Below, piece by piece: positions 27,770-37,015 of a stretch of 64,000 nucleotides of DNA. Within the stretch, counting starts at the first letter, position 1. Every line of letters begins with the position of its first letter. The DNA is from Pseudomonas sp. ABC1 (lineage in GTDB: Bacteria; Pseudomonadota; Gammaproteobacteria; Pseudomonadales; Pseudomonadaceae), in NCBI RefSeq assembly GCF_013395055.1, contig NZ_CP058349.1, positions 3,905,501 through 3,969,500 of the forward strand. The letters are read 5' to 3'. A model generated the notes under the pieces. The model ran no database searches and was not told the DNA's origin. It was given only the letters and a program-made list of their open reading frames with translations. The position numbers were made by a program, and so were the translations under genes.

Positions 27770-28843
27770 TCAACCCTCCCGGCTGTCGAAGTCGATGCGC
27801 GGATCGATCAGGGTGTAGGCCAGGTCGCCGACCAGCTTGACCAGCAATCCGAGCAGGGTGAACAGGAACAGCGTGCCGAACACCACCGGGTAGTCGCGGT
27901 TGATCGCCGCCTCGAAGCTCATCAGGCCCAGGCCGTCGAGGGAGAAGATCACCTCGATCAGCAGCGAGCCGGTGAAGAACATGCCGATGAAGGCTGCAGG
28001 GAAGCCGGCGATGATGATCAGCATGGCGTTGCGGAACACGTGGCCATAGAGCACGCGGGTGCGGCTCAGGCCCTTGGCGCGGGCGGTGATCACGTACTGC
28101 TTGTTGATTTCGTCGAGAAAGCTGTTCTTGGTCAGCAGGGTGAGGGTGGCGAAGTTGCCGATCACCAGGGCGGTCACCGGCAGCGCCAGGTGCCAGAAGT
28201 AGTCGAGGATCTTGCCGGCGGTACTGAGGTCCTCGAAATTGTTCGAGGTCAGGCCACGCAGCGGGAACCAGTTCCAGTAGCTGCCACCGGCGAACAGCAC
28301 GATCAGCAGGATGGCGAACAGGAATGCCGGGATCGCGTAGCCGACGACGATCGCCGAGCTGGTCCAGACGTCGAACGGGCTGCCGTGGCGGGTGGCCTTG
28401 GCGATACCCAGCGGGATCGACACCAGGTACATGATCAGCGTGCTCCATAACCCGAGGGAAATGGACACCGGCATCTTCTCGACGATCAGGTCGATGACCT
28501 TGGCATCGCGGAAAAAGCTCTCGCCGAAGTCCAGCCTCAGGTAGTTGGTGAGCATGATCCAGAAGCGCTCGTGGGCCGGTTTGTCGAAGCCGTAGAGGCG
28601 TTCGATCTCGGCGATCAGTTCCGGATCCAGGCCCTGGGCGCCACGGTAGTTGGCGCCGGCCGCGGCGACTTCGGAGCCACCGCCGGCAATGCGGCTGGTG
28701 GCGCCGTCGAAGCCTTCCAGCTTGGCGATGGCCTGCTCCACCGGGCCACCGGGAGCGGCCTGGATGATGAGGAAGTTGATCAGCAGGATGCCGAACAGGG
28801 TGGGAACAATCAGCAGCAGCCGACGGAAAATATAGGCCAGCAT
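27770..28843 (-). CDS. Peptide ABC transporter permease (YejB-like)
   Basis: This 357-residue OppB/DppB-type permease has the first helix FRRLLLIVPTLFGILLINFL, a long periplasmic insertion, then five further helices. The coupling loop is QYVITARAKGLSRTRVLYGH. The insertion between helix 1 and the permease core is typical of YejB rather than DppB. The ATG at 28841-28843 lies one base after the solute-binding gene's stop. Together with the YejE-like subunit it forms the membrane channel. Confidence 0.93.
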   Translation of the reverse strand: MLAYIFRRLLLIVPTLFGILLINFLIIQAAPGGPVEQAIAKLEGFDGATSRIAGGGSEVAAAGANYRGAQGLDPELIAEIERLYGFDKPAHERFWIMLTNYLRLDFGESFFRDAKVIDLIVEKMPVSISLGLWSTLIMYLVSIPLGIAKATRHGSPFDVWTSSAIVVGYAIPAFLFAILLIVLFAGGSYWNWFPLRGLTSNNFEDLSTAGKILDYFWHLALPVTALVIGNFATLTLLTKNSFLDEINKQYVITARAKGLSRTRVLYGHVFRNAMLIIIAGFPAAFIGMFFTGSLLIEVIFSLDGLGLMSFEAAINRDYPVVFGTLFLFTLLGLLVKLVGDLAYTLIDPRIDFDSREG

Positions 28844-28844
28844 G

Positions 28845-30716
28845 TCATTGCTCCGCGCTGTCGGCTTCGCCGAGCTTGTCGGCCTTGGCACGCTCGTCGG
28901 CGTCTGCCTTGGCCTTGCGGGCGTCGGGTTTGCTCCACCAGGTCATCAGGCCGACGTCGTGGTCGGGGGAGATGGCCGGGTGTTGCAGGTGATTCCAGTA
29001 GGCGACGCGCCAGGTCTTGATGTGCCAGTTGGGGACGACGTAGTAGCCCCACAGCAGCACCCGGTCGAGGGCACGGGTATGGGCAACCAGCTCCTGGCGC
29101 GAATCGGCGGCGATCAGGCCATCGACGATGCGGTCGATGGCCGGGTCGCGCAGGCCGATGAAGTTGCGGCTGCCGGGGTTGTCGGCGCTCGCCGAATGCC
29201 AGAACTCACGCTGTTCGTTGCCGGGGGAGCTGGATTGCCCGAAGCCGCTGACGATCATGTCGAAATCACGTGAGCGCAGGCGGTTGATGTACTGGGAGAC
29301 ATCGACCCGACGGATTTCCAGTTCGATGCCGAGGTCGGCCAGGTTGCGCTTGTAGGGCAGCAGGATGCGTTCGAATTCGGTCTGGGCCAGCAGGAACTCC
29401 AGCTTCACCGGCTGGCCATTGGCGTCGAGCATGCGGTCGTTCTCGACCTTCCAGCCGGCCTCGGTGAGCAGTTGATAGGCTTCGCGCTGCTGCTCGCGGA
29501 TGATGCCGTTGGCTTGTGTGGTCGGCAGGCTGAAGGTCTGCTCGAAGACTTCGTCTGGAATCTTTCCACGCAAGGGTTCCAGAATTTTCAATTCGTCCTT
29601 GCCGGGCAGGCCACTGGAGGCCAGCTCGGAATTGTCGAAGTAGCTCAGGGTGCGCGAGTAGGAGCCGTTGAACAGGTTGCGGTTGGCCCATTCGAAGTCG
29701 AACAGCAGCGTCAGGGCCTTGCGCACCTTGCGGTCTTGCAGCAGCGGCTTGCGGGTATTGAAGACGAAGCCCTGCATGCCGGTCGGGTTATGGTTTTCGA
29801 TTTCGTCGCGGACGATCCGCCCGTCGGCCACTGCCGGGATCTTGTAGGCAGTCGCCCAGTTCTTCGCGCTGATCTCCAGCCAGTAGTCGAACTGCCCGGC
29901 CTTGAAGGCCTGCAGGGCCACCGAATTGTCCCGGTAGTAGTCGATGTCGACCCGGTCGAAATTGTAGAAGCCTCGGTTGACCGGCAGGTCCTTGCCCCAG
30001 TAGTCCTCGACCCGTTCATAGCTGATGGAACGTCCGGCGCGCATCTTGCCGACGCGATAGGGGCCGCTGCCGAGTGGCTCCTCCAGGTTGCCGCTGTTGA
30101 AGTCGCGTCCGGCCCACCAGTGCTTGGGCAGGACTGGCATCTGGCCGAGGATCATCGGCAGTTCGCGGTTACTGCGCTTGAAGTCGAAGCGCACTTGCAG
30201 CCTGCCTTCGGCGCGGACCTTGTCGACGTCCGCGTAATAGGCACGGTAGAACGGCTGGCCCTGGGTGGTCAGGGTCTCGAAGGTGAAGATCACGTCCTCG
30301 GCGGTGACCGGCTGGCCATCGTGGAAGCGCGCTTGTGGGTTGATGTAGAAGCGCACCCAGGTGCTGTTAGGGGCTTTCTCGATCTTCTGTGCCAGCAGAC
30401 CGTAGACGCTGAGAGGCTCGTCCAGGCTGTTGGTGGTGAGGGTGTCGTAGACCAGGCTGATATCGTCCGCCGGCACGCCCTTGTTGATGAACGGATTGAG
30501 CGAGTCGAAGCTGCCGAAGCCGCTCTGGCGCAGCACGCCGCCCTTGGGCGCATCGGGGTTGACATAGTCGAAGTGCTGGAAGCCCGCCGGGTACTTGGGC
30601 GGCTCGTCGTACAGTGTCAGTGCGTGACGCGGGCCGGCCTGCAATGGGCCGCCGAGGCAGGCGAGGGCGATCAGGCCAAGGCCTGCGAGAAATCCATGCC
30701 GATTGCGTTGGGTCAT
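28845..30716 (-). CDS. Periplasmic solute-binding protein, family 5 (second copy)
   Basis: This 623-residue extracytoplasmic binding protein has a signal peptide MTQRNRHGFLAGLGLIALAC ending at QAGPRH. The SBP_bac_5 pattern follows: YVNPDAPKGGVLRQSGFGSFDSLNPF and ARFHDGQPVTAEDVIFTFET. The C-terminus is a Lys/Glu/Ala-rich tail (KADADERAKADKLGEADSAEQ in part) not shared by the neighbour. The ATG overlaps the stop of the upstream binding-protein gene by four bases. Two tandem binding proteins for one transporter match NppA1/NppA2. The ligand is probably a peptide. Confidence 0.92.
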   Translation of the reverse strand: MTQRNRHGFLAGLGLIALACLGGPLQAGPRHALTLYDEPPKYPAGFQHFDYVNPDAPKGGVLRQSGFGSFDSLNPFINKGVPADDISLVYDTLTTNSLDEPLSVYGLLAQKIEKAPNSTWVRFYINPQARFHDGQPVTAEDVIFTFETLTTQGQPFYRAYYADVDKVRAEGRLQVRFDFKRSNRELPMILGQMPVLPKHWWAGRDFNSGNLEEPLGSGPYRVGKMRAGRSISYERVEDYWGKDLPVNRGFYNFDRVDIDYYRDNSVALQAFKAGQFDYWLEISAKNWATAYKIPAVADGRIVRDEIENHNPTGMQGFVFNTRKPLLQDRKVRKALTLLFDFEWANRNLFNGSYSRTLSYFDNSELASSGLPGKDELKILEPLRGKIPDEVFEQTFSLPTTQANGIIREQQREAYQLLTEAGWKVENDRMLDANGQPVKLEFLLAQTEFERILLPYKRNLADLGIELEIRRVDVSQYINRLRSRDFDMIVSGFGQSSSPGNEQREFWHSASADNPGSRNFIGLRDPAIDRIVDGLIAADSRQELVAHTRALDRVLLWGYYVVPNWHIKTWRVAYWNHLQHPAISPDHDVGLMTWWSKPDARKAKADADERAKADKLGEADSAEQ

Positions 30717-32542
30717 TGTGCCGTCTCCAGGTCTTTCAGCCACCAGGCACGCAACCCGAGCGTATAGGGCGGGGTGGTGACATGGGCGAAGCGGTTTCGA
30801 TAGGCCAGGCGGTGATGATCGATGTACCAGTTGGGAATGCTGTAGTGGTTCCACAGCAGGACGCGGTCGATGGCGCGGGTGGCGGCGATCTGTTCGTCAC
30901 GTGTACGGGCCGCCAGGAGCTTCTGCAACAGTTCGTCGATGACCGGGTTCTTGATGCCGGCGTAGTTGCGTCCGCCTTTCACGTCCGCCTGGCTGGAGTG
31001 GAAGTACAGCCACTGCTCCATGCCGGGGCTCAGGCTCTGCGGCAGCGTCATCAGGATCATGTCGAAGTCGTACTGGTCCAGGCGCTGCTTGTACTGGGCG
31101 CTGTCCACGCTGCGTACCCTGGCCTGTATGCCGATGCGCGAGAGGCTTTCCACGTAGGGCTGGAGAATGCGTTCCAGGCGCGGATTGACCAGCAGTATCT
31201 CGAAGCGTAGCGGTTGCCCCTGGGCGTTCTCCAGGCGTTCTCCGGTCGGTCGGAAGCCGGCCTTGCCCAGCAGGGACAGGGCGCGGCGCATGTTCTCCCG
31301 GGGAATGCCGCGCCCTTCGGTGTGCGGCAGGGTGAAGGCCTGGCTGAACAGTGCCTTGGGCAATTGCTTGCGATGGGGCGAGAGCAACAGCCACTCGGCG
31401 CCGCGTGGTGTGCCGGTGGCGGCGAAGTCGCTGTTGGGGTAGTAGCTTCCGCTGCGCTGGTAGGCGTCGTAGAACAGCGCGCGGTTGGTCCACTGGAAGT
31501 CGAACATCAGTCCCAGTGCTTCGCGAACGCGGGTGTCGTTGAACGCCGCGCGGCGGGTGTTCATGAACAGTGTCTGCACCGGCGTGGGAATCTGGTGCGG
31601 GATTTCCGCCCGTATCACGTCGCCACGCAGCACGGCGGGGAACTGGTAGGAACTGGACCAGTTCTTCGCCTGGTTCTCCAGGAAGATATCGAAAGCGCCG
31701 ACCTTGAAGGCTTCGAAGGCCACGGTGTTGTCGCGGTAGAACTCGACCTCGACCCGGTCGAAATTGTATTTGCCGCGGTTGACCGGGAGGTCGGTGCCCC
31801 ACCAGTCCTTCACCCGTTCGAAGACGACTCTCCGTCCCGGTTGCACCTGCGTGATGCGGTAAGGGCCGCTGCCCAACGGCGCTTCGAAGGTGGTGGCCTT
31901 GAAGTCGCGGTCTTTCCAGTAGTGCTGCGGCAATACCGGTAATTCGCCCAGGCGCATCAGCAGCAGGCCGTTGTCCGGAGCATCGAAGACGAAGCGGATG
32001 CGGTGCCGGCCGAGGATATCGACCCGCTTCACACCCTTGAGGTTGGTGCGGTACTGCGGATGCCCGTCGCGGATGAGTGTGCGGTAGGAGAAGGCCACGT
32101 CATAGGCGGTGATCGGGATGCCGTCATGGAAACGCGCCGACTTGCGCAGGTTGAAGACCACCCAACTGCGATTCTCGGCGTATTCGACCGAGCGGGCGAT
32201 CAGCCCATAGCTGGAAGCCGGTTCATCCCCGGAGGGGTCGTAGATGCCGGTGCCAGCCATCAGTGGCTCGTTGAACTCGTTGATGCCGTACTGGGTGAAG
32301 CTGGCAGTCGCGCTCGGGCTGATGCCCTTGAAGGTATAGGGATTGAGCGTATCGAAGGTGCCCGTGGCCATCAGGCGAACCGTGCCGCCCTTGGGTGCCT
32401 GCGCGTTCACCCAGGCGAAATGGGTGAAGTTCGCTGGATATTTGAGCGTGCCGAACTGAGCGTAGCCATGGCTTTCATGGGGGGCGGCGAGAGCGCCGAA
32501 GCTGGCGCTGAGGCAGAGCAGCAGGAGGACGATTGGGTGCAC
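30713..32542 (-). CDS. Periplasmic solute-binding protein, family 5 (YejA-like, first copy)
   Basis: This 609-residue protein has a signal peptide MHPIVLLLLCLSASFGALAA, cleaved before APHES. The SBP_bac_5 features include FAWVNAQAPKGGTVRLMATG, ARFHDGIPITAYDVAFSYRT and LGSGPYRITQVQPGRR. It is clearly a paralogue of the next gene: both carry DLPVNRGxYNFDRVxxxxYRDN. It is the first gene of the five-gene importer operon. The 118-base gap to mltD should contain the promoter. Ligand not determinable; peptides or peptidyl nucleosides are the family expectation. Confidence 0.92.
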   Translation of the reverse strand: MHPIVLLLLCLSASFGALAAPHESHGYAQFGTLKYPANFTHFAWVNAQAPKGGTVRLMATGTFDTLNPYTFKGISPSATASFTQYGINEFNEPLMAGTGIYDPSGDEPASSYGLIARSVEYAENRSWVVFNLRKSARFHDGIPITAYDVAFSYRTLIRDGHPQYRTNLKGVKRVDILGRHRIRFVFDAPDNGLLLMRLGELPVLPQHYWKDRDFKATTFEAPLGSGPYRITQVQPGRRVVFERVKDWWGTDLPVNRGKYNFDRVEVEFYRDNTVAFEAFKVGAFDIFLENQAKNWSSSYQFPAVLRGDVIRAEIPHQIPTPVQTLFMNTRRAAFNDTRVREALGLMFDFQWTNRALFYDAYQRSGSYYPNSDFAATGTPRGAEWLLLSPHRKQLPKALFSQAFTLPHTEGRGIPRENMRRALSLLGKAGFRPTGERLENAQGQPLRFEILLVNPRLERILQPYVESLSRIGIQARVRSVDSAQYKQRLDQYDFDMILMTLPQSLSPGMEQWLYFHSSQADVKGGRNYAGIKNPVIDELLQKLLAARTRDEQIAATRAIDRVLLWNHYSIPNWYIDHHRLAYRNRFAHVTTPPYTLGLRAWWLKDLETAQ

Positions 32543-32660
32543 GATCCGTGGAGCACTCGGAGTCTGACGGTCGATTACAGTAACAGCTTGTATTGCCGGG
32601 AAAAAGCTCGCCTCAGTGCGCCAGTGCCGGGCAGGGCCTGCACTGGCGCGCCATGAGGGC

Positions 32661-34211
32661 TTATCTGGCGAGGTACAGGGTCAGGGTCTGGCCGGGTTTG
32701 AGGGCGGCGGTCTGCTGGGGGTTCCAGTTCTTGAGGTGGTTGATTCGAATGTTGAAGCGCTTGGCGATCCGGTGGAGGGAGTCGCCTGGCTTGACCTGGT
32801 AATAGGTCGGTGTGCGCTGCCCATTGGCCCGGATGCCAGTACCGTTGTCCTGCAAATGCAGGGTCTGGCCGACTTTCAGACTGCTGCCTGACAGGTTGTT
32901 CCAGCGTTGCAGGTCACGCACGGATACGCGTTGTGATTTGGCGATGTCCCAGAGGTTGTCTCCGGTCTTTACGCGGTAGCTGCGTGGTGCCGGCGAGTGT
33001 TTGACGACATGCAGGGATTGCCCGTCGGCGCCGGGGATATTGAGTGTCTGGCCAATGCGCAGTCGATCATGGGGCAGGCGATTGATGTCGCGTATGACCG
33101 AGACGGACAGGCTGTGACGGTTGGCGATGGAGCCCAGGGTGTCGCCGGCGCGCACTTTGTATTGCTGCCACTGTACCGGCTCCTGGGGCTTCATCAGCGC
33201 CAGGTTGGCCATCAGCATTTCCGCCTTCTCCGAGGGAACCAGCAATTGCTGTGGGCCGTCCTGGGTGATGCGGCGGGTGAAGGCCGGGTTGAGTTGGTAG
33301 ATTTCGTCTTCGTCGAGCTCGGCCAGTTTTGCGATCTGCGACAGCGCCACCGGCTGCTTCAGGGCAATCGCCTCGAAGTAGGGCTCGTTGGCGATGGGGT
33401 TCAGGTTGATGCCGTAGGCTTGTGGTGCCAGCACCAGTTGCGACAGCGCCAGTAATTTGGGCACGTAGTCGCGTGTCTCCTGGGGCAGTGACAGGTTCCA
33501 GTAGTCCGTCGGTAGTCCCAGTTTCTGGTTGCGCTCGATGGCCCGGCTCACGGTGCCTTCGCCGGCATTGTAGGCCGCCAGTGCCAGCAGCCAGTCGCCG
33601 TTGAACAGGCTGTGCAGGTAGTTCATGTAGCGCAGGGCGGCATGGGTCGAGGCTGTGATGTCGCGGCGACCGTCGTACCAGTTGGTCTGGCGCAGGTTGA
33701 AGTTGCGCCCGGTGGACGGGATGAACTGCCAGAGGCCAACGGCCTGTGAAGGCGAATAGGCGAAGGGGTCGTAGGCGCTCTCGATGATGGGCAGGAGCGC
33801 CAGTTCCAGTGGCATTTCCTGCTCTTCCAGACGCTCGACGATGTAGTGGATATAAGGAGCGCCACGGACGCTGGCGGCCTCGATGCTTTTGGCGCGGCCA
33901 GCGAAATACAGCCGCTGCTGTTCGATGCGTGGATTGTTGTCCAGGTGTTCCTGAAGTCGGAAGCCCTCGCGCACTCGTGCCCAGATATCCTGTGGCGTCT
34001 GCGTTTCCTCGGGTGCTTGCATCAGCCAGACATCTTCCTGGGGGATGATCTGCATGACAGCCGCCGGCTCACGTACAGGCTGGACGTGCTCGGTCGGTAC
34101 CGTGGTCTGGTTCTGGCAGCCTGCCAGGGCGACGGCGAACAGGAGGGCGAGTGCTCTGCCAGAGGCTGCCAAGGCGTCTGGAGTCGAGCTTTTGAGGGCA
34201 TTTGAAAGCAT
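32661..34211 (-). CDS. mltD: Membrane-bound lytic murein transglycosylase D
   Basis: This 516-residue lipoprotein has a lipobox LAGC with lipidated Cys32. The family 1D transglycosylase domain covers about residues 110-290, with catalytic Glu144 in PIIESAYDPFAYSPSQAVGLWQ and the AAYNAGEGTVSRAI motif. Three LysM peptidoglycan-binding repeats follow at about 347-392, 408-452 and 466-512, each starting with YxVxxGDxLxxIA. It cleaves glycan strands with formation of 1,6-anhydromuramic acid at the outer membrane. The start MLSNALKSS is the only one that keeps the signal peptide. The gene order after the peptide importer is as in P. aeruginosa. Confidence 0.95.
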   Translation of the reverse strand: MLSNALKSSTPDALAASGRALALLFAVALAGCQNQTTVPTEHVQPVREPAAVMQIIPQEDVWLMQAPEETQTPQDIWARVREGFRLQEHLDNNPRIEQQRLYFAGRAKSIEAASVRGAPYIHYIVERLEEQEMPLELALLPIIESAYDPFAYSPSQAVGLWQFIPSTGRNFNLRQTNWYDGRRDITASTHAALRYMNYLHSLFNGDWLLALAAYNAGEGTVSRAIERNQKLGLPTDYWNLSLPQETRDYVPKLLALSQLVLAPQAYGINLNPIANEPYFEAIALKQPVALSQIAKLAELDEDEIYQLNPAFTRRITQDGPQQLLVPSEKAEMLMANLALMKPQEPVQWQQYKVRAGDTLGSIANRHSLSVSVIRDINRLPHDRLRIGQTLNIPGADGQSLHVVKHSPAPRSYRVKTGDNLWDIAKSQRVSVRDLQRWNNLSGSSLKVGQTLHLQDNGTGIRANGQRTPTYYQVKPGDSLHRIAKRFNIRINHLKNWNPQQTAALKPGQTLTLYLAR

Positions 34212-34330
34212 TGGCTGGAAAAAATCCCTGGGGCAAAATTGGTGGGATTCTAAAAATGCCTCTATCAGGGGTCAAGCTCGATGGTGTCGCAGCATGCTAT
34301 GCGCGGCTCCGGACAAAGGTGATTCGGTTA

Positions 34331-35824
34331 ATGAATGCTTCGAGGAAATGGCTGGTTCTTGGGGTGATATCCAGCGCTTTGCTGCTGATCGTCATCGATA
34401 TGACCGTGCTGTACACGGCCCTGCCAAGGCTGACCCATGACCTGGGCGCTTCGGCCTCCCAGAAGTTATGGATAGTCAATATCTATGGATTGGTGGTGTC
34501 AGGTCTTCTGCTGGGTATGGGGGCGCTAGGGGATCGTTTTGGCCACAAGCGGCTCTTCATCAGTGGGCTGGTGGTGTTCGGCGTGGCGTCGCTGTGGGCG
34601 GCCTATTCGGCATCACCTGCCATGCTGATTGTTGCCCGAGCCTTGTTGGCGGTCGGCGCGGCGATGATGATGCCGGCCACGCTTTCGATCATCCGGTTGA
34701 CGTTCGAGGACGAGCGTGAGCGCGCCCTGGCCATTGGCGTCTGGGCCTCGGTGGCATCCGGTGGAGCTGCCCTCGGGCCGTTGCTGGGCGGACTGCTGCT
34801 GGAGTACTTCTGGTGGGGCTCGGTATTCCTGATCAACGTGCCCATCGTACTGGTGGCGCTGCCGCTGGGCATGGCGTTGATTGCCGTGGAGCCGGTGAAG
34901 GGCGACAGGGTCTGGGACTGGCGTGGTTCATTGCAGATCATGTTCGGGCTGATTGCGGTTGCATTCGCCATCAAGGAACTGGCCAGGCGTGAGGCTTCGG
35001 TGCTCGGGGCGCTGGTGGCCTTGCTGCTTGGCGTGGGTCTGATCCACTGGTTCGTGCGCCGGCAACGGCGTAGCCATGATCCGATGATCGATTTCTCGAT
35101 TTTTTCCAACCGCCGATTTTCCTCGGCGGTGATCGCGGCGCTGGTTGCGGCAGCGGCATTGATCGGCATGGAGCTGGCTTTCACGCAGCGGTTGCAGCTC
35201 GTGCTGGGCATGTCTCCGCTGCAAGCGGGGCTGTTCATGCTGCCTTTACCGCTGGGGGCGTTCGTCGCGGGGCCTCTGGCGGGATGGTTTCTGCCGCGTG
35301 TGGGGGCGGAGCGCTTGCTGGTGGCCGCGCTGTTGCTCTCGGGCGTGGCGATGCTGGCTTATCTGTTTGGCTATGATGCTCATCGTGGGTTGCAAGTCTT
35401 CTACCTGGCCGTGCTGGGCGTCGGGCTGGGGGCCGTGATGACTGCGGCCTCCAGCACCATCATGCAGTCGGTTCCCGCGTCGAGGGCTGGCATGGCGGCT
35501 TCTATAGAGGAGGTGTCCTATGAGCTGGGCGGTGCGATCGGCGTTACCTTGATGGGGAGCGTCCTGACTGCCGTCTATGGGTTGGCGCTGGTTCTGCCCC
35601 AGGGCGCCGAGTTGCCTGCGATGGTGCGTGACAGCCTGGATGAGGCGATGCTGGCTGCGGAGGGATTGACGCCGGAGTCTGCGGAGGCACTGGTTGTTGC
35701 GGGCAAACAGGCGTTCGACCTTGCCTTTGCGACGGTTCTGGCATTGTCCGCCGCTCTGCTGCTTGGGGCGGGTGCTTTCATTCGCGTTGGCTGGGCGCGC
35801 GGGAACAATGCTTTTCGCGAATAA
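34331..35824 (+). CDS. MFS multidrug transporter, DHA2 (14-helix) family
   Basis: This 497-residue protein has about fourteen hydrophobic helices. Motif A, GALGDRFGHKRLFISGL, and the motif C region GGAALGPLLGGLLLEYFWW place it in the drug:H+ antiporter-2 family, near SmvA/QacA. VIDMTVLYTALPRL in helix 1 is the family D1 motif with the membrane aspartate used in proton coupling. The ATG at 34331 is chosen because helix 1 follows at once; an open frame extends back to 34202 but overlaps the mltD start region. No ribosome site stands out. The exported compound is probably cationic biocide or dye by family. Confidence 0.87.
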   Translation: MNASRKWLVLGVISSALLLIVIDMTVLYTALPRLTHDLGASASQKLWIVNIYGLVVSGLLLGMGALGDRFGHKRLFISGLVVFGVASLWAAYSASPAMLIVARALLAVGAAMMMPATLSIIRLTFEDERERALAIGVWASVASGGAALGPLLGGLLLEYFWWGSVFLINVPIVLVALPLGMALIAVEPVKGDRVWDWRGSLQIMFGLIAVAFAIKELARREASVLGALVALLLGVGLIHWFVRRQRRSHDPMIDFSIFSNRRFSSAVIAALVAAAALIGMELAFTQRLQLVLGMSPLQAGLFMLPLPLGAFVAGPLAGWFLPRVGAERLLVAALLLSGVAMLAYLFGYDAHRGLQVFYLAVLGVGLGAVMTAASSTIMQSVPASRAGMAASIEEVSYELGGAIGVTLMGSVLTAVYGLALVLPQGAELPAMVRDSLDEAMLAAEGLTPESAEALVVAGKQAFDLAFATVLALSAALLLGAGAFIRVGWARGNNAFRE

Positions 35825-35830
35825 AACAAA

Positions 35831-35859
35831 AAACCCCGCTGGCAATCGCCAGCGGGGTT
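35831..35859. terminator. Bidirectional terminator between MFS gene and tRNA-fMet
   Basis: AACCCCGCTGGC at 35832-35843 pairs with GCCAGCGGGGTT at 35848-35859. An A-run on the left gives a T-run for minus-strand transcripts, so it serves the tRNA; it also closes the MFS gene. Confidence 0.85.
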
Positions 35860-35866
35860 CAATGTT

Positions 35867-35943
<77 letters not shown>

Positions 35944-36028
35944 TCTGTGGCGCGCATTCTACAGCCTGACGTTCCTCTGTCAATCAGAAACTTGCACGGT
36001 GTTTGCATGTGTTTTTTTGCGTGCATAA

Positions 36029-36055
36029 AAAAACCGGCCATTGGCCGGTTTTTCA
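36029..36055. terminator. Terminator between tRNA-Pro(CGG) and tRNA-fMet
   Basis: AAAACCGGCCA pairs with TGGCCGGTTTT around two bases, with A-run and T-run on opposite sides, so it can work in both directions. It follows tRNA-Pro(CGG) on the minus strand. Confidence 0.85.
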
Positions 36056-36080
36056 GGTTCCATTTCACTGGAATGGTATT

Positions 36081-36157
36081 TGGTCGGAGAGACAGGATTC
36101 GAACCTGCGACCTTCTCGTCCCGAACGAGACGCGCTACCAAGCTGCGCTACACTCCG
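36081..36157 (-). tRNA. tRNA-Pro(CGG)
   Basis: The minus strand reads CGGAGTGTAGCGCAGCTTGG from its 5' end and ends TCTCCGACCA, 77 bases with CCA encoded. The anticodon loop TTCGGGA lies between TCTCG and CGAGA, giving anticodon CGG. The cloverleaf arms pair without defect. Confidence 0.96.
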
Positions 36158-36225
36158 AAGGTGGCGCGCATTCTACCTGTTTTTTCTGGCAGGGCAAGGT
36201 CTGCGCATGGGTTTTCTCTGTCGAG

Positions 36226-36447
36226 TCAGAGGTCACGTACGGTGCGAACCCGGTCCTTGTTGACCTTGCCAGAGCTGCCGTCAAGCAATTGGTATTCGTA
36301 GAAACCTGCGTCCTCATCGTAGCTCGGGCGGTCCAAGGTCTGGATTTCCCGGCCGTCATCCAGCGTGATGACGCTGGGTGTGGAGCAGCCGGCCAATGCC
36401 AGGCTGGCTGCGATCATCAACATTGCCGGTAGCTGCAGGAAGCGCAT
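36226..36447 (-). CDS. YgdI/YgdR-type small lipoprotein (DUF903)
   Basis: This 73-residue protein has a signal peptide MRFLQLPAMLMIAASLALAGC whose lipobox LAGC puts the lipid on Cys21. The short SH3-like DUF903 domain follows: VITLDDGREIQTLDRPSYDE and YQLLDGSSGKVNKDRV. Family members are outer-membrane lipoproteins of unknown function. AAGGAAA precedes the ATG. It is divergent from the PA2779-like gene. Confidence 0.9.
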   Translation of the reverse strand: MRFLQLPAMLMIAASLALAGCSTPSVITLDDGREIQTLDRPSYDEDAGFYEYQLLDGSSGKVNKDRVRTVRDL

Positions 36448-36613
36448 GATGGATTTCCTTTTTCAGGGGGAGGTGTCGATTGTGACGGGGCGCTTCTCGT
36501 TAAGTTCCCGCTGTCGTCGCTGTGGAACTGTAGGGTGGGTGGTGCGTCTTATTGTGCGGTGGTTGTCACCTGGGGTGGCGGCTGGCTAATTCAACAAGAA
36601 GGAGAGTCCCATC

Positions 36614-37015
36614 ATGTTCCAGTCCATGTTCATGAAGCGTATCGCTGCGATAGTGGCTGCATTGCATTTCATGCTGTTCGCCCAGGTGCCGCTTGCTCAG
36701 GCGGCCATGATCGGGACGCCCGAAGTTATCGTCGAGCAACAGCAGCGAGTCGATCAGCAGCAGTTGCTCGGCATGCTGGATGACGAAGCGGTCAAGCAGA
36801 AGCTCGAGTCCATGGGTGTGGACCGGCAGCAGGTCGAGAATCGCATCAACAGCCTTACCCCGGCTGAGCTGGCGCAGTTCAATCAGCAGTTGGATCAGGC
36901 GCCCGCCGGTGCGGGTGTGCTGGGTGTGATCGTGCTGTTTCTGGTGATCTTCATCATCACTGACATGCTGTGTGCGACCAACATCTTCAACTTCGTCAAA
37001 TGCATCAATCGCTGA
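36614..37015 (+). CDS. PA2779 family membrane protein
   Basis: This 133-residue protein has a signal peptide (MFQSMFMKRIAAIVAALHFM, cleaved near AQAA), a Gln-rich helical middle (EQQQRVDQQQLLGMLDDEAV) and a C-terminal membrane helix, GVLGVIVLFLVIFIITDMLC. It matches the uncharacterised Pseudomonas PA2779 family. AAGAAGGAGAG precedes the ATG. Its 3' end overlaps the next gene by 16 bases, which suggests that the two proteins work together in the envelope. Function unknown. Confidence 0.85.
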   Translation: MFQSMFMKRIAAIVAALHFMLFAQVPLAQAAMIGTPEVIVEQQQRVDQQQLLGMLDDEAVKQKLESMGVDRQQVENRINSLTPAELAQFNQQLDQAPAGAGVLGVIVLFLVIFIITDMLCATNIFNFVKCINR

